In this document: positions 26,868 through 35,339 of the stretch, piece after piece
How the letters are laid out: each line of letters begins with the position of its first letter
Position numbering within the stretch: position 1 is the stretch's first letter
Source: Planctomycetota bacterium
GTDB taxonomy: Bacteria > Planctomycetota > Uabimicrobiia > Uabimicrobiales > Uabimicrobiaceae
Length of the DNA stretch: 64,000 nt
Assembly (NCBI GenBank): GCA_029260735.1
Contig: JAJDCR010000087.1
Location: forward strand, 83,568-147,567
Direction of reading: 5' to 3'
Translations under genes and position numbers: made by a program
The notes under the pieces: model-generated
The model's database searches: none
What the model saw: only the letters and a program-made list of their open reading frames with translations
Told to the model about the DNA's origin: nothing

Positions 26868-27079
26868 AGGGGATTAACGTGAGTAGCCCAGGGTAAAGTG
26901 AGCCGGAGGCGAACGATACCCTGGGTCACCCATGAGCCCAAAAATAATATTTGTACGTCCAACCAGGAAATCTCCCAGAAACGACAAAAACAATATATCA
27001 CCCCTTCAGGGTAAATTTGGAACGCAATCCATTTTCCCGTGGGTTGGAAACCCACGGCTACTCACGTTGATCCCCTTTC
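26868..27079. repeat. About 210-bp palindrome-bounded repeat element
   Basis: The ends are inverted copies: AAGGGGATTAACGTGAGTAG at 26868-26888 and CTACTCACGTTGATCCCCTT near 27058-27077, one mismatch in 20. Inside are two further hairpins: CCCAGGGT...ACCCTGGG (26887-26925) and CCGTGGGTT...AACCCACGG (27036-27055). The segment from 26886 matches a second copy at 59791-59880 in sequence and hairpin. No protein is encoded. This is a dispersed, foldable intergenic element between convergent genes. Confidence 0.7.
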
Positions 27080-27158
27080 GGGGATATTTTTCCCATAGAT
27101 ATACATCGTAATATTTTGGTTCTTATTTCAACAGGAGCAAAGCCAAAGCCTTCCAGCC

Positions 27159-27449
27159 CTAAGCATCCAAAACAAGGTTCCCTTTGGGAAGAGCCATACA
27201 AGGTAAACACTCGCCTTCTTCTAGAAAATAACAAGTCTCTTCCAAGTAGTAAACCTCTCCGGAAAGAATCGGTGTCAAGCAAACGCCGTCAGCACCAACT
27301 CGGCAACCATAACAAATCTCTATATCGTTATCCTCTGCTAGTTCTAGCAAACAACCATACTTGGAGTCCCAAGCTACCGTTTTACCAGATTTTTGAAAAG
27401 TGATTTCAATAGGTGATTGTGATTTTTTTTCGGTATTGTTAGATTCCAA
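27159..27449 (-). CDS. 2Fe-2S ferredoxin-like protein with a missing canonical cysteine
   Basis: A 96-residue plant-type ferredoxin fold. The family ligand pattern C-x4-C-x2-C-x(25-30)-C appears as C49, D54, C57 and C84: the second cysteine is replaced by Asp (GCRVGADGVC). Extra cysteines at 33, 46, 73 and 81 could substitute. It should carry electrons if the cluster forms. The start is TTG, with GGGAGGAA upstream. It lies 2 bases after the Na+/solute symporter large subunit on the same strand, an unusual place for a ferredoxin. Confidence 0.8.
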   Translation of the reverse strand: MESNNTEKKSQSPIEITFQKSGKTVAWDSKYGCLLELAEDNDIEICYGCRVGADGVCLTPILSGEVYYLEETCYFLEEGECLPCMALPKGNLVLDA

Positions 27450-27451
27450 AA

Positions 27452-29269
27452 CTATTCCTCCCTTACTAATTTTTTGGGGATACGAATATCCTCAACCAAG
27501 TTTTGAATATTTTCTGGCGGGGGAGCGGTTAAAGAGGAGACAATAGAGGCCACGGTAAAGTTTAAAACCATCCCCACAGAGCCAATCCCTTCGGGGGAAA
27601 TACCAAAGAGCCAGTTTTCGGGAGTATTGGCGGCAAAGGGCTCTAGAAACACTCCTTTGAAATAAATGATATAGCCCGAAGTGAAGACTAAGCCTGTAAA
27701 CATTCCGGCAATCGCTCCCCATTTATTCATGCGTTTGCTAAATATACCCATTAATATTACAGGAAAGAGAGAGGAGGCCGCCAAGCCAAAGGCAAAGGCC
27801 ACTACTTGGGCAACAAAGGCCGGAGGATGCAAGCCTAGATATCCAGCAATACATACGGACACAGCGGCGGCAATACGCCCAGATAAAAGTTCACTCTTCT
27901 CCGTGATTTGAGGAGCAAAGGTGCTTTTTAAGAGATCATGGGAAACGCTGACCGATATGACCAAGAGTAAGCCCGCGGCTGTAGAGAGGGCGGCGGCAAT
28001 TCCCCCTGCCGCAATTAAGGCAATGACCCAGTTAGGCAAACCAGCAATTTCGGGATTGGCCAGAACCATAATATCTCGATCCACATAAATTTCGTTGGCA
28101 AAGGGAGCATTTTTAGCGACTTTTCCCTCTCCTGGATTTTTCACAAGTCTCTCGCCGTGAGAACCTCGTTTTTCTCCGTCGAAGTCGGGCTTTCCTTGGA
28201 AGGCATCACCTGCTGCGTATTGGATCTTACCATCTTGGTTATGATCGTGCCATGCGATCAAACCGGCATTTTCCCAAGTTTGAAACCAAGGGGGGCTTTC
28301 CTTGTAATAAATTCCCGTTCCATCTGCTCCATTTACGGTATGGATCATATTCATACGAGCTAACGCTCCTACCGCCGGAGCCGTAGTGTAAAGAATGGCG
28401 ATAAAAACGAGCGCCCATCCAGCAGAAGAACGGGCATCACGTACTTTAGGCACAGTAAAGAAGCGAACAATTACGTGAGGTAAGCCCGCCGTTCCGACCA
28501 TTAGAGCAAGAGTAATGGCAAAAACATCTATCATCGTTTTGTCATTAAAAGGCTCTGTATAAGAGCCAAATCCCAGATCGACTAAGGTTTTATCTAGCTT
28601 CCCCAACAAAGAGCCAGAGCCATCTAACATCTCTGAGCCCAAAGCGATTTGTGGCACTGCATGTCCTGTTGTCTGCAAGGCAATAAATACTGCGGGAACT
28701 GTGTAAGCAAAAATCAAAACGCAGTACTGAGCTACTTGAGTATAGGTAATTCCTTTCATCCCTCCCAAGACGGCATAGATAAAAACCACTCCCATTCCAA
28801 TAAACAAACCCATATCAAGGGGAACCTCTAGAAAACGAGAAAAGACGATCCCCACCCCTCGCATCTGTCCTGCCACATAGGTGAAAGAAATGAATATTAG
28901 ACAAACCACCGCAACCACTCGGGCCAACTGGGAATAGTAACGGTCTCCAATAAATTCAGGAACCGTATACTTACCAAATTTTCGAAGATAAGGTGCCAAA
29001 AGCATCGCGAGCAGAACATAGCCACCTGTCCAGCCCATTAAATACATTCCGCCTTCGTAGCCCATAAAAGCAATCAAACCAGCCATCGAAATAAAAGAAG
29101 CCGCCGACATCCAATCCGCTGCCGTGGCCATCCCGTTGGCAATCGGATGAATATGCTTACCAGCTACGTAAAATTCACTTGTATTCTTAGCCCTCGACCA
29201 GATAGCAATACCAATATAAAGAGCAAAACTCAATCCAACAACAAGGTACGTTAAAGCCTGAAGTTCCAT
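27452..29269 (-). CDS. Na+/solute symporter, large subunit (SSS family, VC_2705/ActP-like)
   Basis: About 13 membrane helices with the SSS family signature (SEFYVAGKHIHPIANGMATAADWMSAASF). A hydrophilic insertion of about 100 residues (about 310-410) contains DHNQDGKI, an EF-hand-like Ca2+ loop. That insertion is characteristic of the large subunit of two-component symporters related to acetate permease. It imports a small carboxylate or similar solute with Na+. I choose the ATG at 29269; a GTG directly before it is possible. The small-subunit gene lies 9 bases upstream and the ferredoxin gene 2 bases downstream. Confidence 0.9.
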   Translation of the reverse strand: MELQALTYLVVGLSFALYIGIAIWSRAKNTSEFYVAGKHIHPIANGMATAADWMSAASFISMAGLIAFMGYEGGMYLMGWTGGYVLLAMLLAPYLRKFGKYTVPEFIGDRYYSQLARVVAVVCLIFISFTYVAGQMRGVGIVFSRFLEVPLDMGLFIGMGVVFIYAVLGGMKGITYTQVAQYCVLIFAYTVPAVFIALQTTGHAVPQIALGSEMLDGSGSLLGKLDKTLVDLGFGSYTEPFNDKTMIDVFAITLALMVGTAGLPHVIVRFFTVPKVRDARSSAGWALVFIAILYTTAPAVGALARMNMIHTVNGADGTGIYYKESPPWFQTWENAGLIAWHDHNQDGKIQYAAGDAFQGKPDFDGEKRGSHGERLVKNPGEGKVAKNAPFANEIYVDRDIMVLANPEIAGLPNWVIALIAAGGIAAALSTAAGLLLVISVSVSHDLLKSTFAPQITEKSELLSGRIAAAVSVCIAGYLGLHPPAFVAQVVAFAFGLAASSLFPVILMGIFSKRMNKWGAIAGMFTGLVFTSGYIIYFKGVFLEPFAANTPENWLFGISPEGIGSVGMVLNFTVASIVSSLTAPPPENIQNLVEDIRIPKKLVREE

Positions 29270-29278
29270 CACTCTCCC

Positions 29279-29533
29279 CTATTCTTCGTAAACATCAAAT
29301 TTATGATCTAGTTTGTTCATCTGCCAAGAATAAAAAAATATCAAAATAACAAAAGTATAAATCGAACCTTGCTGGGCAAACCAAAAACCTAATTTATAAC
29401 CACCCAGATGAATTGTATTGAGGGGTTCAACTAAAAGAATAGCAAAAACATACGAGACGAGGAACCAGACGAGTAAGCAAGATCCGATGAGCCTTAAACA
29501 GGCTTTCCAATATAGGGCATTTTTATCCGCCAT
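29279..29533 (-). CDS. Na+/solute symporter, small subunit (DUF4212)
   Basis: An 84-residue protein with two membrane helices (about 12-33 and 54-72). It has the family pattern YWKACLRLIGSCLLVWFLVS and GGYKLGFWFAQQGSIYTFVILIFFY. It is the partner of the large SSS subunit encoded 9 bases downstream; this pairing is diagnostic of the family. AAAGG lies 8 bases before the ATG. First gene of a small-subunit, large-subunit, ferredoxin operon. Confidence 0.92.
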   Translation of the reverse strand: MADKNALYWKACLRLIGSCLLVWFLVSYVFAILLVEPLNTIHLGGYKLGFWFAQQGSIYTFVILIFFYSWQMNKLDHKFDVYEE

Positions 29534-29712
29534 TTGCTGTGCCTTTGTAAAGAATTTTGATTAAGATAAGCTCTAAAACTGCTTTTTATAGGATAAGAGA
29601 TTATGACAAATATAAGCCGGAGTATCAAAATTATTTTAAAGAGGAAGGATCGAGGAATTTAGTGGAGAGCTTTGGTTCCTGCTGTATTCACTGCGGGGCA
29701 GTGTGGGAACAT

Positions 29713-29747
29713 AGCCAGGGGTTTTAACCCGGTTAAAACCCCTGGCT
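29713..29747. repeat. Near-perfect 35-bp palindrome
   Basis: AGCCAGGGGTTTTAACC and GGTTAAAACCCCTGGCT are exact complements with one base between them. A related AAGGGTTTTAACCCTGG lies at about 29829-29846, after GCGTATAAAAGTAAGGG. The whole 29534-29858 gap contains only these repeats and no gene. Confidence 0.7.
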
Positions 29748-29858
29748 TTATTATGTAACCGCTCTGCGGTAGGCACATTTCAATATGTACGTTATCCAGC
29801 AAAGCGGATTATGCGTATAAAAGTAAGGGTTTTAACCCTGGAAATAAAGTGATCTCCC

Positions 29859-32800
29859 CTATTCCAAAATCATCGGTTCCAGTAGATCGCGCATCGTCTT
29901 AGTGGCTTCCTCTAAGGTCCGGGCTTCCAGTAAACCGGTTCCTTCGGCTAAAGGATCTTGGCTTTTCACGGCAGTTCCCTCCGAGTACTCTTGGTTAATA
30001 GGAGTGTCTAGCCAGAGTATCTCGCGACAAAAGCGAAAGGCTAAGCGTTCGCTTTTCTTGTGTTTTTTTCTTAGGGAGAAAAGTCCTTTGATCGGAAGGT
30101 GGAAATTCCCATTTTTAGGTAAACCAGAGATATCGGAGATTTCCATATAGTCCATTTCAGGAGCGAGGTGGCTTTGGAGAAAAAGATCGGGAAGCTTCAG
30201 CTTTGCGTTGGTCGAAAAACCATAGCGCAGAGGATCTTTCAGATAGAGAACATCGCTTTCTCGAATGAACTCACATTGGAGTTTCCGGAAAAGTCCTTGT
30301 ATTTCGATTTTCCCTTTAGAAGGAAGCTCATCGGCATTTTCTAGCCGCATAGACTGACTCCCTTTTTCAACATTTGTTTTCAAGCGTACGCTATCAGAAA
30401 TGTCGGAAAGAAGAATCGGGTTTCCGCGCATATGATGAAAGCGGGATCTCTCCAAAAGTAAGACTCTTTGGGGAAATTTTTGGTACCGAACAACTTCTTC
30501 TCCAATTTGGATATGTCCTTTACTGGGAAGTAAATGAGCATCGCGTAAAAGAACTTTTGTACTATTGGGAGTCAAAGATTCGAGCAGAGAAAATTCGGGA
30601 GCTATCTCAAAATCAACGGTTGTTCCAAGAGAGTAATTTGCCTTGAGTGGCTCATTTAGATAAAGTCGATTAGGGTAACGATGAAATTCTAAAACTTCTT
30701 CGGTTTGGCTTCCTGATTCCAAAGTAATTTTCCCGCTTTCTGGGAAATTGGGAATAAAAGAAAAATCCACATCAATCGCTTTATCATGGAAGTGAATAGC
30801 TTCGTTCGTGGTTGTTTCTACTGCTGTGATTAAGACAGGAGAGTTTGCCGAGAAACTCTTTCTCGTTTGGGTAGTGAGCATTAGAGTATTGCTACACTCC
30901 GTGCGGCGGAAGGGAAATTTTTCTTTTACTCCACCTGCTCCATTCAAATATACTTCGATACGTCCGCCCAAGGGAAAAGTAGAGGCATCTTCGACTGTTA
31001 AAAAACGGGCGCCTTGAGCCGCCTCGTACTTGAGAGAGCTTTCAAAAAGATTCTCTTCGATGTCTGTTTTACCCGCATGGGTGTAGCGTAAAGGCTCTAG
31101 CAAATAGATGTACTGGGAATTAATTCGGAACTTAAAAGTCTCCTCATCTCTTTCGGCAGGATTTAAGATGATATTTCCTTCCGAGATTTTTCTTTTTATT
31201 CCATGAACTAAAAGATATTTGGAGCCAAAGTAAGCATCTTCCAAAAGACGAATATGATCCCCTGTTTCTCGGATGTAAACAGTGCTTCCCTTTAGGTGAG
31301 TTAATTGTAAGGTCGACTCTAGCTCTAATTTGACAACGTCTTTTTGGTAAGGAAGACGCTCTTCTCGGTCGCTCAAAGGGGCAATAATAGCCATTCCTCG
31401 TAAATTGAAGTGGCTGTTATCATTGACGGGTATAAGTCTTTCTCCTGCGTAAACTTTACTTACGATATTTGTGTGAGGCCGAGTAAGAGAAACAAGAGTT
31501 CCTTGGGGATACTCTTCACTGAGAGGGGATTGAAGTTGCAGAAAGGTATCGTCTTCTTTTTCGATTAAAGTATAGGCTTTACTCGTTTTCTTAACATCTT
31601 TACCTAAAACTAAAAAACCTTTTTCAGGAAAAAAAATATCTTTAAGCACAGGAATCACGGAACTTTCTTTAGGCAAAGCCTCCGGAGAAGAAAAGCTAGG
31701 TAAGAGTAAACGTACCATAACAGAAGCTTCTTCTGTCGGAGTATGCCGGTAGCGTAAGCCAGTGGTCAATTGCAAATAGTTGTCGTCCTTACTTCGATAG
31801 TAACGAAATTCCCATTCACTTCCATTTGATCCCACTTTACCAATTCCTTGCAAAGGAATATGATCAATATCGCCTGCAAATATTTTTAGATGGCTGCTTC
31901 CCTCAGGGCAAGAAATGGCCAAGCGAGTGCGGTAAGGTTTTTCTGGGTTCCAACGAAGAGAAGAGCCCGAATGATGAGAATACTCCACTCCTTGAGCGTT
32001 TTGAATATGTAAACGAAAGTCACGGCGAATAAAGCTATTGCTTTCACTATGATTTGTTCCCGAAGAAAGAATAACTCGTCCACTACGAGGTAAAGGCTCT
32101 TCCCGAGTTTCTACATCTAGAAACCGATCTTCCATGGCAACATTTTTTCGGAGATACGATTTATCTGCCGAAATGGATTCGACCAAACGTGGAAAATGAG
32201 ATCTTTCGGGCCCCAAAACAACGCACAATTGCAATAAAATATTCTCTAAATCAATTTTTGTTTTTGTTCCAAAATGCTCCAGCAAAAATTTCTTGAGATG
32301 ATTTTCCAAAATTTCTTTATTGACAGGATGAAATCCCCAAGATTCTTGAGACCAAAAGGCGTGTAAAACAAGTAAAAGCTGCTTGTAAGTTTCTTCTTTA
32401 GAGCCTTCTACCATATAGCTTAAAACACCTGCGTTATTGTTTAGACTATTGTGGTAAAAATTAGTCAGTAGTTGGCGATAGTACTTTTCTTTTCTTCCTC
32501 GATAGACAATAATTTCTCGGCTAATTAAGAAAATAGGGGCTAAAGCGGTAAGGCAATACCAAGGCTTAGAGAGCATAAAAATGCTTCCGCCTATTGTTCC
32601 CAAGGAGATTAGAATCAAAAAAGTCACATAGACTTGAAGAACTTTTGTCATACTAACGGATATTCCAGGAAAAAGAACTGCTAGATAATCTTGGCTGAGT
32701 TCTTTAAATAGCTTGAGGCTAATTTCTTGAGGAAGAATAAAGTTTCGAGTTTTCTCGCCTGTTTCGAGTTTTTCATATCCAGAAAGAGAATGAATTCGAA

Positions 32801-33308
32801 ACGGATAAAAGAGAAAAGCCAATCTTCGGTAGTAGGGTGTATGATAAAAATAGCGTTTTAACCAAAGAGTATACCATTTGCGATAGTACCGAGTACGTAC
32901 TCCCTTTTCCCGGTAATAGACAACCATATCTCGATACTGGTTCTTGGGGACTTTGATTTCTAAACCTGGGAGTTCATATTGTTCGAGCATGTCCAAAATA
33001 TCTTGGTTATTGATTTTTTGGAAACGTTGCTGCTCTAAAAAACGACTAAATTTTTCGACCAAGTCACGAGCATAGAATCTTTCTTCTGTTTCATCCAGAG
33101 AAAGAGGTGTTTCTGTATCTGGATCAAAAGGATGATAATGGGTTTTTAACTGCCCCAAAATTTTTTCAAACTTATCGTTGCAATAGGTCTCAAGGAGACG
33201 GGCAAAGTAAAGAAATTTTTCTTGCTTATGCGAGGGAAGTTTACTTGCTAAAACAGAAATAAACTTATGCTTCTCGATCGGAATCGAGCTTTCCGAAACT
33301 TGCGTCAT
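29859..33308 (-). CDS. Large membrane-anchored protein with C-terminal beta-module repeats, 1149 residues
   Basis: I do not recognise the family. The N-terminal 220 residues are basic, aromatic-rich and helical. Two membrane helices lie at about 228-270. After about 450 the sequence becomes beta-rich. From about 780 onward a module of about 50 residues recurs at least five times with the pattern LPxxGxIxIxGE...ExxRxxxxxNxLYLxxPLxxxYSxGTxV. Such modules suggest a structural or adhesive stalk outside the inner membrane. It lies 28 bases after the Ser/Thr kinase gene in the lpxB run and may be a target or partner of that kinase. Confidence 0.7.
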   Translation of the reverse strand: MTQVSESSIPIEKHKFISVLASKLPSHKQEKFLYFARLLETYCNDKFEKILGQLKTHYHPFDPDTETPLSLDETEERFYARDLVEKFSRFLEQQRFQKINNQDILDMLEQYELPGLEIKVPKNQYRDMVVYYREKGVRTRYYRKWYTLWLKRYFYHTPYYRRLAFLFYPFRIHSLSGYEKLETGEKTRNFILPQEISLKLFKELSQDYLAVLFPGISVSMTKVLQVYVTFLILISLGTIGGSIFMLSKPWYCLTALAPIFLISREIIVYRGRKEKYYRQLLTNFYHNSLNNNAGVLSYMVEGSKEETYKQLLLVLHAFWSQESWGFHPVNKEILENHLKKFLLEHFGTKTKIDLENILLQLCVVLGPERSHFPRLVESISADKSYLRKNVAMEDRFLDVETREEPLPRSGRVILSSGTNHSESNSFIRRDFRLHIQNAQGVEYSHHSGSSLRWNPEKPYRTRLAISCPEGSSHLKIFAGDIDHIPLQGIGKVGSNGSEWEFRYYRSKDDNYLQLTTGLRYRHTPTEEASVMVRLLLPSFSSPEALPKESSVIPVLKDIFFPEKGFLVLGKDVKKTSKAYTLIEKEDDTFLQLQSPLSEEYPQGTLVSLTRPHTNIVSKVYAGERLIPVNDNSHFNLRGMAIIAPLSDREERLPYQKDVVKLELESTLQLTHLKGSTVYIRETGDHIRLLEDAYFGSKYLLVHGIKRKISEGNIILNPAERDEETFKFRINSQYIYLLEPLRYTHAGKTDIEENLFESSLKYEAAQGARFLTVEDASTFPLGGRIEVYLNGAGGVKEKFPFRRTECSNTLMLTTQTRKSFSANSPVLITAVETTTNEAIHFHDKAIDVDFSFIPNFPESGKITLESGSQTEEVLEFHRYPNRLYLNEPLKANYSLGTTVDFEIAPEFSLLESLTPNSTKVLLRDAHLLPSKGHIQIGEEVVRYQKFPQRVLLLERSRFHHMRGNPILLSDISDSVRLKTNVEKGSQSMRLENADELPSKGKIEIQGLFRKLQCEFIRESDVLYLKDPLRYGFSTNAKLKLPDLFLQSHLAPEMDYMEISDISGLPKNGNFHLPIKGLFSLRKKHKKSERLAFRFCREILWLDTPINQEYSEGTAVKSQDPLAEGTGLLEARTLEEATKTMRDLLEPMILE

Positions 33309-33336
33309 CTTTGATTTTACTTTCGTTTTCTACCGG

Positions 33337-34548
33337 TTAAATTTTGGATGGATTTTCTTTCCAAGAAAGAAAAAAGAGATAAAGCCAAAAAAATATTGTG
33401 GAAAAAGCAATACTAGAGGCCACAATGTACCAAATTTTCTCTGAGGAAATGACTTGAGAGAGGAACATCCCTCCTAAAACAGACAAAAAGCAAAGCCCAA
33501 AACGTTTTCCAGGAAGACTATCCACTCTTTTTTCATAAAATTTGCTTCCTGTAAGTGCTAGTATCCCTGTTAACCAAAAATAAGACCAATAATTGTTTTG
33601 AGAAAATACTTGTCCTAGGCTTCCCCCTATGAGTAAGAAAAAACTCAACCACGCTCTTGTCACAGGGTGGCTTTCCCAAGGAAAAAAAGAAGAGTTATTT
33701 TTGATAATCGATTGGTTAGCTAAAAGAAAATCTACATACCCAATAAGTTTTTCGACACTAGAGGGGCGCTTACTCTTGGTAAGCTGACAACTCAACTGAC
33801 AGAGATGAGCAACTTCACTAGGCAACTCTTGGGTAAAAACTTCTGCTAAGGTAGATTCTCCTTTAAAAAGCAACTCGCGAGCATGTTTTCCTGTAAAAAT
33901 AAAAAAAAGAACCAAACCTAAAGAATAAATATCTGATTTTTTATCTGCTTGCCGAGCATCCTGCTGCTCGGGTGCCATGTAGAGAAGGCTTCCAATAAGC
34001 TGTTTGCTTCTCGTTAGTTGAATCCACTCTTCTGGTCGTAAACTAGCTGCGAGACCAAAATCTATTATCTTTGGCTCACTTTCTTCCGTCAATAGAATGT
34101 TCCCAGGCTTTAAATCGCGATGGACAATATCTTGTTGATGGGCATAATCAATCGCCTGACAAATTTTACGAAAGAGAAGTAACCTTTCATGAGCCTTGAG
34201 AACTTTTAACTGTTTTTCCCAACCATGGTGTAAGCTTGTTCCCGCGATATACTCCATGATCAAAGCTGGTGCTCCAATCACTCCCTTGTCATTTTTGACT
34301 TTGGTTAAAACAGCAAACACTTTAACGATATTGTCATGTTGCAATTTAGGAAGGTAGCGGCAATCTTTTTCGGTAAATCTCTCTAAGGCTTCAGAACTAT
34401 GGAAATGGGGGCGTTTAATCGCGACAAAGATTTTTTCTTGGGTTTCGATTCCTCGGTAAACTCTTCCAAATCCACCTTCCCCAATCAAGTCCTCTTCTCG
34501 ATAAATATAAGTACCGGTATTCGTTTGTAATTCTACTTCTCGGAACAT
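33337..34548 (-). CDS. Ser/Thr protein kinase with C-terminal membrane helices
   Basis: A Hanks-type kinase at about residues 10-285: GEGGFGRVYRG, AIKRP, HRDLKPGN, DFGLAA and the activation segment MAPEQQDAR. It is followed by about four membrane helices (about 315-400). The catalytic domain is cytoplasmic. The reading frame extends upstream to 34710, but I use the ATG at 34548: the kinase fold begins there and it overlaps the preceding zinc-finger/HTH gene by only 16 bases. That overlap implies coupled translation in an operon with lpxB. Confidence 0.9.
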   Translation of the reverse strand: MFREVELQTNTGTYIYREEDLIGEGGFGRVYRGIETQEKIFVAIKRPHFHSSEALERFTEKDCRYLPKLQHDNIVKVFAVLTKVKNDKGVIGAPALIMEYIAGTSLHHGWEKQLKVLKAHERLLLFRKICQAIDYAHQQDIVHRDLKPGNILLTEESEPKIIDFGLAASLRPEEWIQLTRSKQLIGSLLYMAPEQQDARQADKKSDIYSLGLVLFFIFTGKHARELLFKGESTLAEVFTQELPSEVAHLCQLSCQLTKSKRPSSVEKLIGYVDFLLANQSIIKNNSSFFPWESHPVTRAWLSFFLLIGGSLGQVFSQNNYWSYFWLTGILALTGSKFYEKRVDSLPGKRFGLCFLSVLGGMFLSQVISSEKIWYIVASSIAFSTIFFWLYLFFLSWKENPSKI

Positions 34549-35339
34549 TGTTCGAGTACTCTTTTTCGTATCAAAGCGATAGTTTTTCCGATGTAAGAAG
34601 GATGTTTCCGAAATTCTTTGGCCAAACGAGTATAGGAAAACCCTTTGTTTAAATATACGAGATAAATTCCAATTTGCTGGGCAGAAAGTCGGAGTTTTGT
34701 TTTTTCCCAAGCTTCTATCATAGCTAATTTTTTTTTCTTAGCTTGGAAAAAATCTTCAATAAAAGAGGAATTAACCAAAGCTAGGCTACTATGCTTGCGA
34801 GTGATGGACTTTTCTTTGAAAGCGGAAGGAATTTTTAAACTCACTTTAATGAAAGGGCGATGATTGTCTAAAAAAACCAAAGCATCTCCTTCAATCATTC
34901 TTTTTCCTTGCCCTGTGACAACAGGCAAGTAACGATAGCCTCGTTGAATTTGGACTTGATGAGGAAAAAAGAAATTCTCGACGTAAACGCCCATCATTCC
35001 ATTCCAAAAAGAACGAAGAGATACTTTCAGCCGCCTCTCTTCTTGCCAAGATTGCAACTGCAAAGATCTCTCTGCGCTTATCCCCAACCACAAAGGCTCC
35101 CAAGCAAGAGAAAGAGAACTTCGTTTCTGCTGATCCACATCAAAAATTTCTAAGAAAATACAATTGTCTTGGTCTTTTTCATACTGACAAATCTTTTTTT
35201 CCAAGATATCAATCTGAGACAAAAGAGATTGGCAAAAAGGACACCCCTCAACATGCTCTTCAATGGGTTGGATTATTTTCAATGCCTTATCCCGATAAAG
35301 GGACAGAAATTTAAGAGGATACTTTTTCGGACATCTCAT
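34533..35339 (-). CDS. Zinc-finger/HTH regulatory protein, 268 residues
   Basis: The N-terminus has a His-x3-Cys-x2-Cys set (HVEGCPFC, residues about 28-35), the zinc-binding pattern of anti-sigma factors. The middle is beta-rich and resembles no family I know. The last 55 residues (LSAQQIGIYLVYLNKGFSYT and beyond) look like a sigma-70 region 4 or LuxR-type helix-turn-helix. The combination suggests a transcription regulator, perhaps controlled by the kinase encoded next. Its ATG overlaps the lpxB stop by 4 bases (ATGA). Confidence 0.6.
   Translation of the reverse strand: MRCPKKYPLKFLSLYRDKALKIIQPIEEHVEGCPFCQSLLSQIDILEKKICQYEKDQDNCIFLEIFDVDQQKRSSLSLAWEPLWLGISAERSLQLQSWQEERRLKVSLRSFWNGMMGVYVENFFFPHQVQIQRGYRYLPVVTGQGKRMIEGDALVFLDNHRPFIKVSLKIPSAFKEKSITRKHSSLALVNSSFIEDFFQAKKKKLAMIEAWEKTKLRLSAQQIGIYLVYLNKGFSYTRLAKEFRKHPSYIGKTIALIRKRVLEQCSEK

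Noticed and set aside
34548..34710. Longer N-terminus of the kinase at 33337
   Set aside because: It would overlap the upstream zinc-finger/HTH gene by more than 170 bases and adds sequence with no kinase features.
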